Shown piece by piece: positions 24,481 through 35,079 of a stretch of DNA of 64,000 nt (positions within the stretch are counted from its first letter, which is position 1; each line of letters opens with the position of its first letter). The translations under genes and the position numbers were made by a program. The notes below the pieces were generated by a model that saw only the letters and a list, made by a program, of their open reading frames with translations, was not told where the DNA came from and ran no database searches. Where the stretch lies: NCBI GenBank assembly GCA_029964075.1, contig CM057135.1, positions 24,950,863-25,014,862 on the forward strand, in the 5' to 3' direction. Origin of the DNA: Patiria pectinifera (taxonomy: Eukaryota; Echinodermata; Asteroidea; Valvatida; Asterinidae).

Positions 24481-25087
24481 AGCAAAAGTGTCTGACCCAC
24501 ACTCATTGATTGGAGGGGTCATGATTTTGAATCTGATCGTCTTATGATGACGTCATTTATATAAACCCAGGGGAATTTAGTTACCTACATTTTCATACCC
24601 CGTTTGCTACCAAAGACTGTAAATCGTCCAAGACTGACAACGGTTTTTAAACAATGATGCAGTTTGAAAAGTTGCAAATTTAAAGATTACCCGAGGAGAA
24701 ATTGCTACAGGCAAACACACAAGCCCGTAATTTACCCCTATTGACTGCACAGTGCCCGAACCAAGCGCGGGGAATTCAATTTCACGTGCTAACATGCCTA
24801 CAAGCACGGTGCGATCGATATTCCCCGCCGTTCGTTTTGGGTAGTCTCACACTGTCACGCAGCAATTTCCACTTGACTAGCGTACTCTATAAATTTGTAA
24901 CTTTTCAAACTGCATCATTTTTCATAAACCGTTGTCATTCTTGGACGATTTACAGTCTTTGGTAGCAAATATGGGGCATCAAAATGTAGCTAACAACATT
25001 CCCCAAAAGTTTATATAAATGACATTATCATAAGACGATCACATTCAAAATTGTGACCCCTCCAATGAGTGTGGACTTTTTTTGGCG
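24481..25087. mobile_element. Foldback element with about 240-bp arms
   Basis: Left arm words CACACTCATTGATTGGAGGGGTCA, GATCGTCTTATGAT, GACTGTAAATCGTCC and GCAGTTTGAAAAGTT recur as complements on the right, ending CCTCCAATGAGTGTGGAC. Directly downstream of the gene A stop codon. Confidence 0.7.
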
Positions 25088-25269
25088 GTGTTTATAAACG
25101 TTCCTCACTTTGCATTCATTTATATGTTATTCCTCCAGTTGTCGTGAGGCGAGAACCCCAAAGATTGTACGGTTTTTTTTTTTGGCATCTTGCCTAACTC
25201 CCTTAGTTTGCGATACTCTGCCTGAAGTGAAAATCTCCAGGATGGGTAGTTTTTGTGTGTTTTTTTTTT

Positions 25270-25566
25270 TTACATCTTGCCAGTGCAAACCAACTCTCCC
25301 AGGGTCAGCCAGGATGTCTGCTTCCTCCCGCCGGTGTCACCCAGGTGCACCGACTGCACGGGCAGGTACTCCTTGTCGGTCAGCAGACCCTCGTCCGCTG
25401 TCTCGGCCTTGCTGCCTTGATCGCAATTGCAGGTGCCGGCGCAGGCCCGGCTCGTGGTGGAGGCCGGCGCGCCGCCCCAGCTCCTCATGGTTTGGCCGTC
25501 GCGGGACACCCACCAGCCGTAGTCGCTGCCCTTCTTGACAAACAGTGCGGCAGCCTTGCAACGGAG
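25270..25566 (-). CDS. Gene A exon 4: C-terminal fibrinogen-like segment
   Basis: The acceptor is CCCGCGTAG, phase 0; 98 codons then TAA at 25272-25270. It encodes DYGWWVSRDG, SWGGAP, a three-cysteine cluster ending CNCD, GLLTDKEYLPV and LTLGELVCTGKM. Gene B needs two exons for the same stretch. Confidence 0.88.
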   Translation of the reverse strand, partial: LRCKAAALFVKKGSDYGWWVSRDGQTMRSWGGAPASTTSRACAGTCNCDQGSKAETADEGLLTDKEYLPVQSVHLGDTGGRKQTSWLTLGELVCTGKM

Positions 25567-28500
25567 CTACGCGGGGAAAATATGCAGAACCACATTTTGT
25601 ATTAATATGAGCAAATTGGAAAGGAATGGAGTATTTTTGAGAAGGCGTGGACGTTATAGTTACAATGATCGTGAAAACACGCAATGCACGTTGGAAATAA
25701 CAACACCAAGTACACGATATGAATGTATTACTATAGCCAATTGCGGTCATCGAATCAGGATACAGGAAGAAAGTTTCCTATCCAGGGCTTACTATCAGAA
25801 AAGAGGTTGGAAATAAAGTAAGCAATGGGGACGAGGTTGCTATCTCACTGACTTACTCGCTGTCACTTTAAATTGGCTCAGTCTCAAATTGGGCCAAAAA
25901 AAAATGACAGAGATGACTGATTAGAGTCCTTACAGGCAAAAATTATACAACATTTGCAAAGCATCCAAAAACAAAAATACCAAGTTTGAGTATATAATAG
26001 GTACCAGGTGTGCTGTCATTTTCAAGAAAAGTATCAATGTGTGTATCAATTTCCAACGATGGTCGGCTTTTTTTGTCAATACTGCCCTCAATTTTCCAAA
26101 TTTAGTCAGTCCACATTTTGTTTGCAATCGGTTACACATGCGTGAGCCTGCTTGTCTGGTTCCCTGACCTGACAATCTGTAAACTTCCCGTTGCGTCTGG
26201 AGTAGGGTCAGGGAACCAGACTATAAGAACAGCATTGGTTCCTTGGTTTTCCCAGCATTTATGAACATATAACTGTACAAATGCCAGTGTATTAACATTT
26301 GTTATAACATACTTGACCCCACATCCAGTTCTGGAAACTACAGTAAAAGCAAATGTTGCATATTCCTTTTAAATTCAAATAAGTCTTGGACAAGCTTTAC
26401 TAGGTTTACAAGGTCTTGTTGTTGTTTTTTAGGCAAGAAAAAAAGTACAATACCTTGATGAACTGCTCACAAGCGCCGGAGACTTCAGTCAGTGCAGCCA
26501 GCTGACTGGTGTCTGCGTTGTTGTACGTGGGTGTCATCACGAAACTTCCAGGATCCTTGTTGCCGTTGTTCTTAACTTCTTGCTCTCTGTCGTGGTGGAC
26601 CATTGTCGTAGCTGTCCATCAGCCCCAACACAAACACAAAAAGAGAAACCGGCACCCACAATCAGAATCAGTAAAGCCCCAGTCACACATTCACGGTTGG
26701 AGCTACGACTATCCACGGTTTACCAAGAATCAATCGATCACGATTAACCGTCGAGGTTCGTGGAGAAATCGACTTTCTAAGAATGCGCTACGGTTTCAGG
26801 ACGAATAGCCACGACTGTCTTATGGTTTCTATACGAATACACCAAGGTTTGTCAAGAATATAGACGGATTTTTGAAGAATGTCGGCGGTATTACTAAGAA
26901 TTATGACGTTAGCGTTACGGTTGGCTGCGATTGGTTCTCCTACGAATATAGCATACATAATATTCTTAGTACAACCTTAGCAAAATCAGTGCATATCCGG
27001 GCATATCCGTAGGAGATTCGTAGCGAATTTGTAGAGATTTCTACCACGAATGAGCTATGAATCTCCAAGAATATGTACGAATAGCCACGAAAAACACTAC
27101 GAATTAGTACGGTTGTCCTACCGATGTCCCACGGTCGCACTACGGATTGAGTGTCATGACGATTAACCACGGAAGTTTGGAACAGCTTAAAACTTCCGTA
27201 GCCCCTCCACGAATACCCAAGGAAGATGACGGATAACCACGGAGGTACTGGGGATTAATACGGTACTCGCACGGTTTATCACGAATTTCAAACCGCAGAG
27301 ATCCGTAGCTCCCAACCGTGAGGTGTGACTGGGGCTTTAGGATGACAAAGTCAAAGTCTAGTTCCCTGTCCCCCCATTGTCCTTCGGACTTGAAATATGG
27401 GGACAGGTAGCTGGCGGTGAATCTTGCATACACCAGGAGGCATCCCTCCTGATGTATGCAAATAATATGCATGACGTGTACAGTCTGAATTCCGCCTTCT
27501 GTATTGAAAGTCACAACTGTAATGTTTGCCCGCAAGCAGCCTATTGCAAAATGGCAATAGGCCGCACCACAAATGTGCAATTTCCGAGGTGATGACATTC
27601 GATTTTTGCTGAATTCAAAAGTATCTCCGGCAAATATCAATAAAGAGAGTGAAACTACTGTTCAGTATTTAAAACCTTTGCAGCTGAAATGCTTCAAGGT
27701 TGCCTTTATGGAGACACTGATGATTTTGCGTACTTTTTGTGGTAAGACAAGAGTGATTTTTGTTGGGATAATCGTGTGTTCAATTACCGTCATTGCACAG
27801 AGCTAAACAGCGATTTGAAGAAAAAAAATCATGATGCGCGCGCGCAGAGGTGATCCAATCAATTGCTTTAAATGGGAGCTAGCTGGGTTCCCATATGTTT
27901 AAGGGGGGCCATTCTAATAATATTCCAACAAAGTCAAAGCACAAAGCCTTTTTTTGTCAACTACAATGTGAATAATTCAATATATAAGACACAACCCGCC
28001 AATCACATTATGGTTCACTGCTGTTGCATTGTGTTGGTTTATCCCAGCGGGATGCAGATATTTGAAAGCTTGGAGACCATGATATTGTAATAATGCCCAA
28101 GACAGGCTCTGGAAGTACGTTTTTTTCTCCTAACGGAGAACTCTGGTTCTCTCTGGTGTATCCGCATAAACCTCTCCCTATTTATACTCTTCACTTTGAA
28201 ATGCCAAAAACTGTCACAAAAAAATGTGTCATTCTAACCAGCGCTTCCTACACCAAGAAGTAGAGTCCATTACAAGTCCCCACAAGTCTTTAGAAGTATA
28301 TCACAATCCTTAACAAGTAAACCAGTCTCAAGTCAAGAAAACAAGCTATTTAAATGACCTGTGGCAAAGTATTCCTTTGTCATTGTTCGTCCGTTTGTTT
28401 AAAGACTTGTGCCTTAGCTGTGACCACACTTTGTGAGAGAACTTGTGATGGACTGGACTACAACACGGGTTGCGATACTTACCTACTCCGCCGTCAAAAC

Positions 28501-30768
28501 TGCACATAACCTCGAACGGTCTGCCCAGGCCCTTGGGGTCGATCATGTACATGCCGTTGGTCGTCTCGCCCCGGTCGTACAGGTCCTGGCAGGTCTCGGG
28601 GGTGGTGACTACCGGCGGCCGTGGCTGTGTGGTCGGGGCTCGGGTCGTTGTCGTTGGCTCGGGCTCCGGCTGAGGCTCCGGCTGAGGCTCCGGCTGAGGC
28701 TCCGGCTGAGGTTCGGGCTGAGGTTCCGGACGAGGTTCCGGCTGAGGCTCCAGCTGAACTGGTGGGTTTGGCTCTGTAGTTGTCGGAAAACGATGTTCAG
28801 AATTATGTCATCAGTTGAACATCAAACAGCTGCACCCGAAAGTCTCATTTAAGATTGTTTTATGCTCAGAGTGACTGGGTCGGACGGACGGTCGGTCGGA
28901 TCGGTAGGCCGGTCGCGAACTCTTTTTTTTCGTAGGTGGGATGCTCCAAAGTCATGCATAATTCAGTTTTCCTTTGAATCGTTGCAAGACATAAGGTTCT
29001 CGTTCTCTTTTTCCCTTAAAATAAAATTATCTCACCGATAAATTCAGAGAAGAAAAACGGTCGATGAAAATGAGCAGCGACGACTGGGTTTCGAACCAGG
29101 GATCTTTGTATCCATAGCTCATCACGCTTTAAAGGTAACTGGTTGACTAAATACCAACAATGCTCTTCATATCATTGTTCTGTTTCATGAATAAACATAC
29201 TGGTTCGACGAAAACTATTGAATTATTCATGGTTTGGAGCATCCCGCCTACGGAAAGGAAATTCGCAGGCTGGTCGGTCGGGTAAAGCAAACAGTGAAGA
29301 ATTACGAATGTTTCCCGAGGCAATATTTTAAAAGAAACCCTCTGTTTGGAATGATTACGGGATGAAATGTATCCAATTTCGAGCGAAACATGGAGATAAG
29401 TAGCTGTAAAAGGAGTGGCTCAAGAAAAGAAAAGAAAGACATTCATTAGATGCCGACAACCAAATTTTAGAAGACAGTGATTTTGTTAAAATTAGAGCAG
29501 CCTAGCCTCACACGTTGCAGACCGGTGAATACGCCCCGAATTATCACTCGGTATAATGACCATCCAAGTCAGGACGTTACTGAGATGATTTATTGTGGAA
29601 ACACTGAAACTTCCACACGATATAGGGCCTAACACATATTTCATCGATAACTTTTCACTGAAATAGAAAATTCAATCATGATAATTTATCAGGGAAAGGC
29701 ACACTTCAACGATCAAGTTATCTCTGAAACACTGAATTCGACGATGATAATGAAATACGGAATTCAGTGAAACAGTAATAAGGATTCTCCGAAGACACAT
29801 TTCAACGACTTCAAAGACACATGGAGTTCAATAATGATAATTATGTCTTCGAAAAGCGAAACGGTGGTTTAAAGGTTCTGGCTGGTGCAACCCCAATCGT
29901 CCGAGGGTGCAGTGCACACATTCAAATGAGATCTCTGCCATTGTACGCGAGCTCATTAGCAACAACAGTGCCCCCACAACTTCTTTTGGAAAGGAGCCTC
30001 CGTTTGGCTTTAAAAATGGTGGAATTGTATAAATGTAACCAAGGATCAACTCACTGGGTTTTGAGCTTCCATCTGAGGGCAGGCTTGATAACATTAAGGT
30101 TAAAAAAAATGGGTCCTATTTGCCTGAGAAAGTGGAAGGATGCCACTTGTAGAATGGCTACATGCATCCTTGGGAACTATCACTTTTCGGGAGGTGATTT
30201 TGATTTGGTGTAAATATTTTAAAATGTAATTGGCTAGTCTATCCAAATTTTTGAAAAGATATAAAAAGATGAAGGACAAGACAATGATTTTTTTTTTTGA
30301 GAAACCCCAGTGATGTCGGCTTGCATGTTATTTGGCCCTGAACTGTGTACATCTTACACTGTTTTCAATGGGACTTGAATTAGTTCAGTGCACCCCATTC
30401 CATTCATTCAGCTCAATACAGTGAAAGCATATACATGTCTAGGAGTGAAAGTCCTTGTCTTCATTTTTATAGCGCCCCCACTCGCTGAAATTACTGGATG
30501 ACCTTTTGGAGGCGAATGAGGGCGCTCAGCCCAACTCACCGGGCATATTTTCAATCATGCCCTCCAGCTCGGCCACGCGCGCCTCCAGCGCCTCGATCCG
30601 CTGTTCGAACATCTCTCCCTGGGCTTCGATGGCCTCCTCGATGACACCAAAGGTCTGCCGGACCAGGTCCGATTGGGCGTTGGCCAGGCGGTCGGCGTCC
30701 GTGTCCAGGTCGCCCAGCGTCGTGCCGGCAAGCACCAGCAAGCACGTACACAGAATCAGGAGTGACAT
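25270..30768 (-). CDS. Gene A: secreted coiled-coil / Pro-Glu-Gln linker / CNTNAP-type fibrinogen-like protein
   Basis: Predicted secreted protein of about 324 residues. Exons, in transcription order, are 30768-30540, 28773-28483, 26611-26454 and 25566-25270 (975 nt including stop; phases 1,1,0). The start is the ATG at 30768, because it opens a clear leader (MSLLILCTCLLVLAGTTLG); the frame is open further upstream, but that stretch looks like 5' UTR. Residues 20-76 form an acidic amphipathic coiled coil with repeated EAxxAxxxE. Exon 2 adds a PQPE tandem linker, a Thr-rich stretch and the domain entry (TCQDLYDRGETTNGMYMIDP). Exons 3-4 complete a fibrinogen-like fold as in contactin-associated proteins: CEQFIK, WWVSRDG, WGGAP, CNCD, GLLTDKEYLPV, GDTGG, and a final LGELVCTG. 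No transmembrane segment or lectin Ca site is recognised. Function unknown; oligomerising secreted recognition or matrix roles are guesses. It is the divergent paralog of gene B. Confidence 0.85.
25925..26235. repeat. Palindrome-family repeat, copy in gene A intron 3
   Basis: Contains GGTACCAGGTGTGCTGTCATTTTCAAG, TTTCCAACGATGGTCGGC (only half of the palindrome left), CAATCGGTTACACA and a GTCTGGTTCCCTGACC end. Confidence 0.6.
26454..26611 (-). CDS. Gene A exon 3: central fibrinogen-like segment
   Basis: The acceptor is TGGACAG and the donor GTATTG, phase 1 to phase 0. It encodes TTMVHHDRE... ...LAALTEVSGACEQFIK and aligns residue by residue with gene B exon 3, including the CEQ(F/Y)IK end at the same intron. 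Confidence 0.85.
26672..27339. mobile_element. MITE, TAAAGCCCCAGTCACAC ends
   Basis: 668 bp with inverted ends carrying TCACGGTTGG(G)AGCTAC. The inside is full of ACCACGAAT / CCACGGTTTACC words in both orientations. Gene A intron 2. Confidence 0.78.
27140..27640 (-). other. Unrecognised open frame in gene A intron 2
   Basis: A 166-codon open frame, part of which is the MITE above. The stretch 27340-27600 reads without stops (KLHICGAAYCHFAIGCLRAN...) and has no family I recognise. It could be an old element gene, an exon of another transcript, or chance. Confidence 0.15.
27640..28480. other. Gene A intron 2 remainder
   Basis: Nothing recognised. ACAAGT words at 28270-28330 resemble the sub-repeat of the 61-kb array. 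Confidence 0.35.
28483..28773 (-). CDS. Gene A exon 2: PQPE repeats, mucin-like linker, domain start
   Basis: The acceptor is CAACTACAG and the donor GTAAGT, phase 1 to phase 1. It encodes about seven Pro-Gln-Pro-Glu type tetrapeptides from a 12-bp repeat, then TTTTRAPTTQ, then the first Cys of the fibrinogen-like domain and EVMCSFDGG. Confidence 0.85.
28923..29260. mobile_element. MITE/SINE with CGTAGGTGGGATGCTCCAAA ends and a tRNA-like core
   Basis: The ends are inverted (GGAGCATCCCGCCTACGG on the right). The core at 29085-29140 has a - strand B-box-like word, CTGGTTCGAAACCCAG. Flanked by GGTC-rich simple sequence. Gene A intron 1. Confidence 0.5.
29261..30480. other. Gene A intron 1 remainder
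   Basis: Repeated CTGAAAC / TTCAACGATNATAA words at 29600-29830. A 130-codon open frame at 29821-30213 has no recognisable domain. Confidence 0.35.
30540..30768 (-). CDS. Gene A exon 1: signal peptide and coiled coil
   Basis: It runs from the ATG to a GTGAGT donor after AATATGCCCG, phase 1. The leader is followed by a heptad-like stretch (LEARVAELEGMIENMPG). Its sequence is much richer in G and C than its surroundings. Confidence 0.82.
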
Positions 30769-31149
30769 TTTGTTGTTGTGTAGTGTTGTCGATTTTCTAC
30801 GGGATGACGAAAAATAAAGGAGTGAAAATCTAAGCAATACTATAAACGTTGGTGTGCACTGTACTTGTAGCACTCTCACTCTGAGCATTTAACGAGCGCA
30901 ACTGATTATCACCAATTGTCACTAGTTGTCACTACGAGCCAAATTGTCGCCGAGTATCACGGTCACTGAATGTCACCTATTGTCATGTGTCACTGATTGT
31001 CACTTACGGATCTTTTGTGTGTTTTCATGAAATACGCGCCTCAGTGATTTTTTTTGACTTTCAAAAGCCGGCCTTTCTACATTATGCCCCGACCCTGGTG
31101 TCAAGTTGGTGCAGTGATGTTTTCTTCAGCATCTAATTTTTCCTGTTCC

Positions 31150-31597
31150 TAGCCTTTAGTCAAGTCCCACGCGCCTATACCCGAACCATCCGGACACGCA
31201 ATGCACCCCGGATGCTGGCACGTAAAAAGACTAGCACGAGCGGCAAAGCCGCGAGGGCCTTTACTATCTCGTGGAACTAATCACTTATTCATTTATTCAC
31301 GTAATATAAATCAAGCGATATAAACCAATCATCTAACGGTGGTTTGCGGTTACGAGGAAGAGCCAGGGCGCGCGTGCTGTCTGGCGCCAGACGACAGCAG
31401 ATTTACGTTAATAATTCTGCATTTTCATTGGTCAATTCACAACGGGTAATGCATTATGCATGTCTACCAAATCGGTAGACAAATGTAAAGAAAAACATAA
31501 GCGTTCTCCACGAGATGGTAAAGGCCCTCGCGGCTTCGCCGCTCGTTCTAGTCTAGTCACGTGTCCGGGTAAGCGCGTGGGATTTGACTAAAGGCTA
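31150..31597. mobile_element. Inverted-repeat element upstream of gene A
   Basis: TAGCCTTTAGTCAAGTCCCA at the left and GGGATTTGACTAAAGGCTA at the right. The inner arms share CACGAGCGGC...GCCGCGAGGGCCTTTAC with its complement at about 31520-31548. Confidence 0.75.
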
Positions 31598-31599
31598 CT

Positions 31600-32085
31600 T
31601 GCTGTTTCCCGGTTGAAGTCCCACCAGGCAGTTATCGGTTAAAAAAATCAGCTCATCTAGGCTTTTAAAAATTTACTTTTAGAAACGATGATGTGTTCTC
31701 CCCGCAGAGCAACAGAGAGGAGCGAAGCAGTTTAAGTCTTCGTATCCCACGATTTGTTAGCTCAGCAAAAAAAAATGGCAGTATTAACACCGATAGGGCT
31801 ACAACGGTTACCATTCTACGGAAATCCACCAACTTCTAACACGAAGGCAAATCTTCACCGGTGTACCTGCGGGAAAGGTCACTCCGTTAAAAATGGTGGG
31901 CTGCCGGTGATCAAGAGGTAAACATAAAGTTGAGCCCCCCCACCCCCAACCCCACCCCACCCCACCCCCGCGAGGGCCAGCTTATTTCACCCACTCAAAA
32001 TACACATTTGAGGCGTGGGAGAATCAATGAGGAGAATCGTTTGGAAGGAATTGGGTGAAATGCATTGAAGAGACAACTGTACAGG
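31600..32085. other. No gene recognised
   Basis: Includes a C/A-rich run at 31936-31970. Confidence 0.4.
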
Positions 32086-32086
32086 G

Positions 32087-32396
32087 AGAGTAAAAAAACA
32101 CACACAAGGAAACCCAAATGTCGGGACCATTGTTTAAGTGAAGTTCTGCATGTAGCACTTTCAAATTAAAGGATATAATACCCAATTCTTAAGCTTTCTT
32201 TTAGTACCAGAATCATTCAAATCACTCATGTACTTTTCAAGTTACGGAATTTTAAACACAACCAACGTTTTAAGGTTCTGTCCACGGATCACAAAAAACG
32301 TTCAGTGTTCTTTCAGCAAAACTAAAACAAATCACATAGGGATGTGTGTGAATTGTGTTCGTTTTGCTGAAAGAATGCACACCTTTTTTATTCTCA
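32087..32396. mobile_element. Partial relative of the 3.6-kb MITE
   Basis: Shares ATGTCGGGACCATTGTTTAAGTG-type sequence, TAAGCTTTCTTTTAG, CTGTCCACGGATCACA and the inverted TTCAGCAAAAC...TTTTGCTGAA pair. The right outer arm is missing. Confidence 0.65.
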
Positions 32397-32869
32397 ACTG
32401 AAATGTTGACACAGGGTTTCGAAGAAAATTTCGAAGAAAAGTTTTTTTTTCACCAATGACTTACTATTGAAGAATGTTTTTTCCCCCCACACATTGACCG
32501 CGTTATCCCATCCCACCAACTACACGGTAACAATTTGTGCAGCCATGGTCAACGACAAGTCTAAGTATATCGCAAGTTAAATCACAAGTCACTCACGAGT
32601 ACGGTGACAAGTAAACGATGGTGAACAACGATAAAGCGAATGCCTTTGTCACAAGTTGTTTGAATAGCTTGTGACTTGACACTGCATGACTTGTGATTGA
32701 CTTGTAATGAGTCTTGAGAACATGACCACAACGTATACCCTGCTATGCGGCACTCGAAAAAAACAAACACAAATCGCCAAAAACCATATCGCACAATTAA
32801 AGGGAAGATACAAATTTGCAAACATCGCAAACGAAATGATCTCATTATCACAAAATACCTTATTAGATT

Positions 32870-33300
32870 GTTAGGGAATGACAGTCAAAAGCATCCTGTA
32901 AAATCGTGGCTCCTGGTGTGCTGACATTTCAAAAATAAAAAAGTATTTTTCCAACGCTGGTCGGCCGACCAGTGGTGGAGAAAACTGGCTTTTTTTTCGA
33001 AACTGCTTGCAAACTTTTTGCTGCAAAAACTGCAAAAACTCTTTTGATTACATTACACACCTGTGAAGGGGTACAAGCCTTTGAAAAAAATTTGTCGACC
33101 GACCAGCGTTGGAGAAAACTGGCTTATTTTCAAAAACTGCTCCGAATTTTTCATATTAAGTTATTCCTCATTTTCTTTGCAATTGATTGCATACCTGTGA
33201 AGGGGTACAAGCCTGCTAGACTGATTCTCTGACCGTACAATTTCCAAAAGTCTATACATTCTCCGTTTCATCTTAAGTGGGGTCAGCGAACCAGACTACA
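32870..33300. repeat. Palindrome-family repeat, copy 2
   Basis: TTCCAACGCTGGTCGGCCGACCAGTGGTGGA is present in imperfect form at 32949-32980, followed by a second related block with CGACCGACCAGCGTTGGAGA and GGTACAAGCC; ends in GAACCAGACTACAAG. Confidence 0.6.
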
Positions 33301-33489
33301 AGAACATGAATGGTTTTCTTGTGTTTTTTTTTCGAGCATCTACAACACCAAAACGTGAAACAAGTCATTTAACAATTTTTGCTACTACATACTAATCCTC
33401 CAAATCCATTAAATTGAAGCAAATACAAACGTTGTACATTCCCTTTAATGTTCCTTCGCCTGTCAATTCACCCAATCGCGCTCACACAC

Positions 33490-33795
33490 AGCCTTACATA
33501 CTGTGCACATTCCTTTGTATTCGTGTATTTAAGAAAACCAGAGGAAAAACATCACTTTACTCCCATGTGAACACCCTTTCAACTCGATTTTTATATCATG
33601 ATTTCCTTGAGTGTTCCTCTTCATTTTGCCCCGGATAAACCTAGCCCCAAAATGCCTCTTAACCTGTTTCCCAGAGAGGGGGAAACCTAGCGTGGACGTG
33701 TGCAAGTCCACAAAGCGTTCACCGCTTCCTGCGTCATGTGGACCTCTTTTGTTCCGACAGGTCCACAAAGAGTATGTAAGGTTAGAGCACACAAT
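33490..33795 (+). repeat. Dispersed repeat, copy 2
   Basis: Partner of 22670-23005 (CCCCAAAATGCCTCT, GGGAAACC, ATGTGGACCTCTTTTGTTC). Confidence 0.55.
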
Positions 33796-33799
33796 TCTG

Positions 33800-34790
33800 C
33801 ACAAATGTAAAAGAAAATCAAAGTCATGAACTACCTTATTTTGTCCCCGTCAAATCCAGCCACGGACGTGTCAACCAAACTGCACAGTTTTCGCACTCTG
33901 TCGTCTTAAAGTACAACCCAAAGTTGCTTTATTGTGTGTCCTGCATAAAAATACAGCCGTGTTTATCCATCGCTGTTCTCATTCCCAACGCGCGCGGTGA
34001 CGTGTCAAAACCTCCCGACCAATCAGCGCCCGGAACTGAAGTTCAAGGGCCGCCCAACCTTTGTCTGTCTTCCTGCGCGCGCATCGTTCAATGTGCCCGG
34101 TCCAAACATGTGTCATATGTTAAAGACATTGACCGTAAATCAAGATATAGTTGATGTGGGTTTTTGACTGTTAACAATAACACTAGGGGAAAAAAGTAAA
34201 GTCAAGGATTTCTTGAAAAACGAGGGATCCTTGACCGAGACTGTTTACGTACGATAAAATGCAGATTTTTTTTTCTTTAAAGGTATAAAAGATCATTTGC
34301 TTTTTTGTGTACATGTTTTTCGTTATATATTAACCCTAACCATACCACCTTACTTGTTGAAGTTTCAGGTCGGTGGATCATCATTTTGAGAAAAACAGGG
34401 AAAACGTAGGCACAATTTGGTCTCGTCACTATATTCCTTTTGTAATGCACGTAAAAAAAACCTTTCTGAAACCACCTTCAATGATTGTTATCTTCTGAAC
34501 GACACCATTTCTGAAGGAATTCTACGGTATTTTGCCTGTCCTGTCTACACTTTGACCAAGGATTTTCTCGTTATGTCGGTTCCTTTAAAGTTCCTTTAAA
34601 GGGGTAATAAACTTCACCAAACTAAAAGTTACTGAACCCTTTTTCTTTAAAGGGAAAGTACATCATTGGCTTTTGCTGTAATTTTCAGAAATGAACCATT
34701 TGAGGGTTTAGTATAATAGATCAAATACTGTTACACTGACATGTTTGAAGGTTTGTGTTCGAAAATGCTGGAAAAACCAAGAAAAACAAA
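33800..34790. other. No gene recognised
   Basis: Mostly AT-rich; no supported feature. Confidence 0.4.
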
Positions 34791-34794
34791 AATG

Positions 34795-35075
34795 TTCAAG
34801 TAGTCTGGTTCCTTGACTCCACTAAAGCTAAAATGGATCAATTTATAGATGCCTGAAAGTTGTAAGGTAAGGGAACCAGTCTAGCTGACATGCACCCGTT
34901 CATGAACATGTAACCAATAGCACACAAAAAAATTGAACTGAAACAAGGGTAAAGTTGGAGCAGAAGTTGAAAAATAGTTGGGTTTTCCAACGGTGGTCGG
35001 CCGACCACCGTTGGAAATGTATACAAAAATATCATTTTCTTGAAAATGACTTCACACCAGGTGCCATAATTTTAT
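34795..35075. repeat. Palindrome-family repeat, copy 3 (inverted orientation)
   Basis: Holds a perfect 34-bp palindrome at 34984-35017; each half reads TTTCCAACGGTGGTCGG. Flanked by GTCTGGTTCCTTGACTCC and TTTCTTGAAAATGAC...ACACCAGGTGCC, the family hallmarks in reverse. Confidence 0.75.
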
Positions 35076-35079
35076 AAGA

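Noticed and set aside
29821-30213. 130-codon open frame in gene A intron 1
   Set aside because: No family resemblance, and it follows a stretch of repeated CTGAAAC words; left as non-coding.
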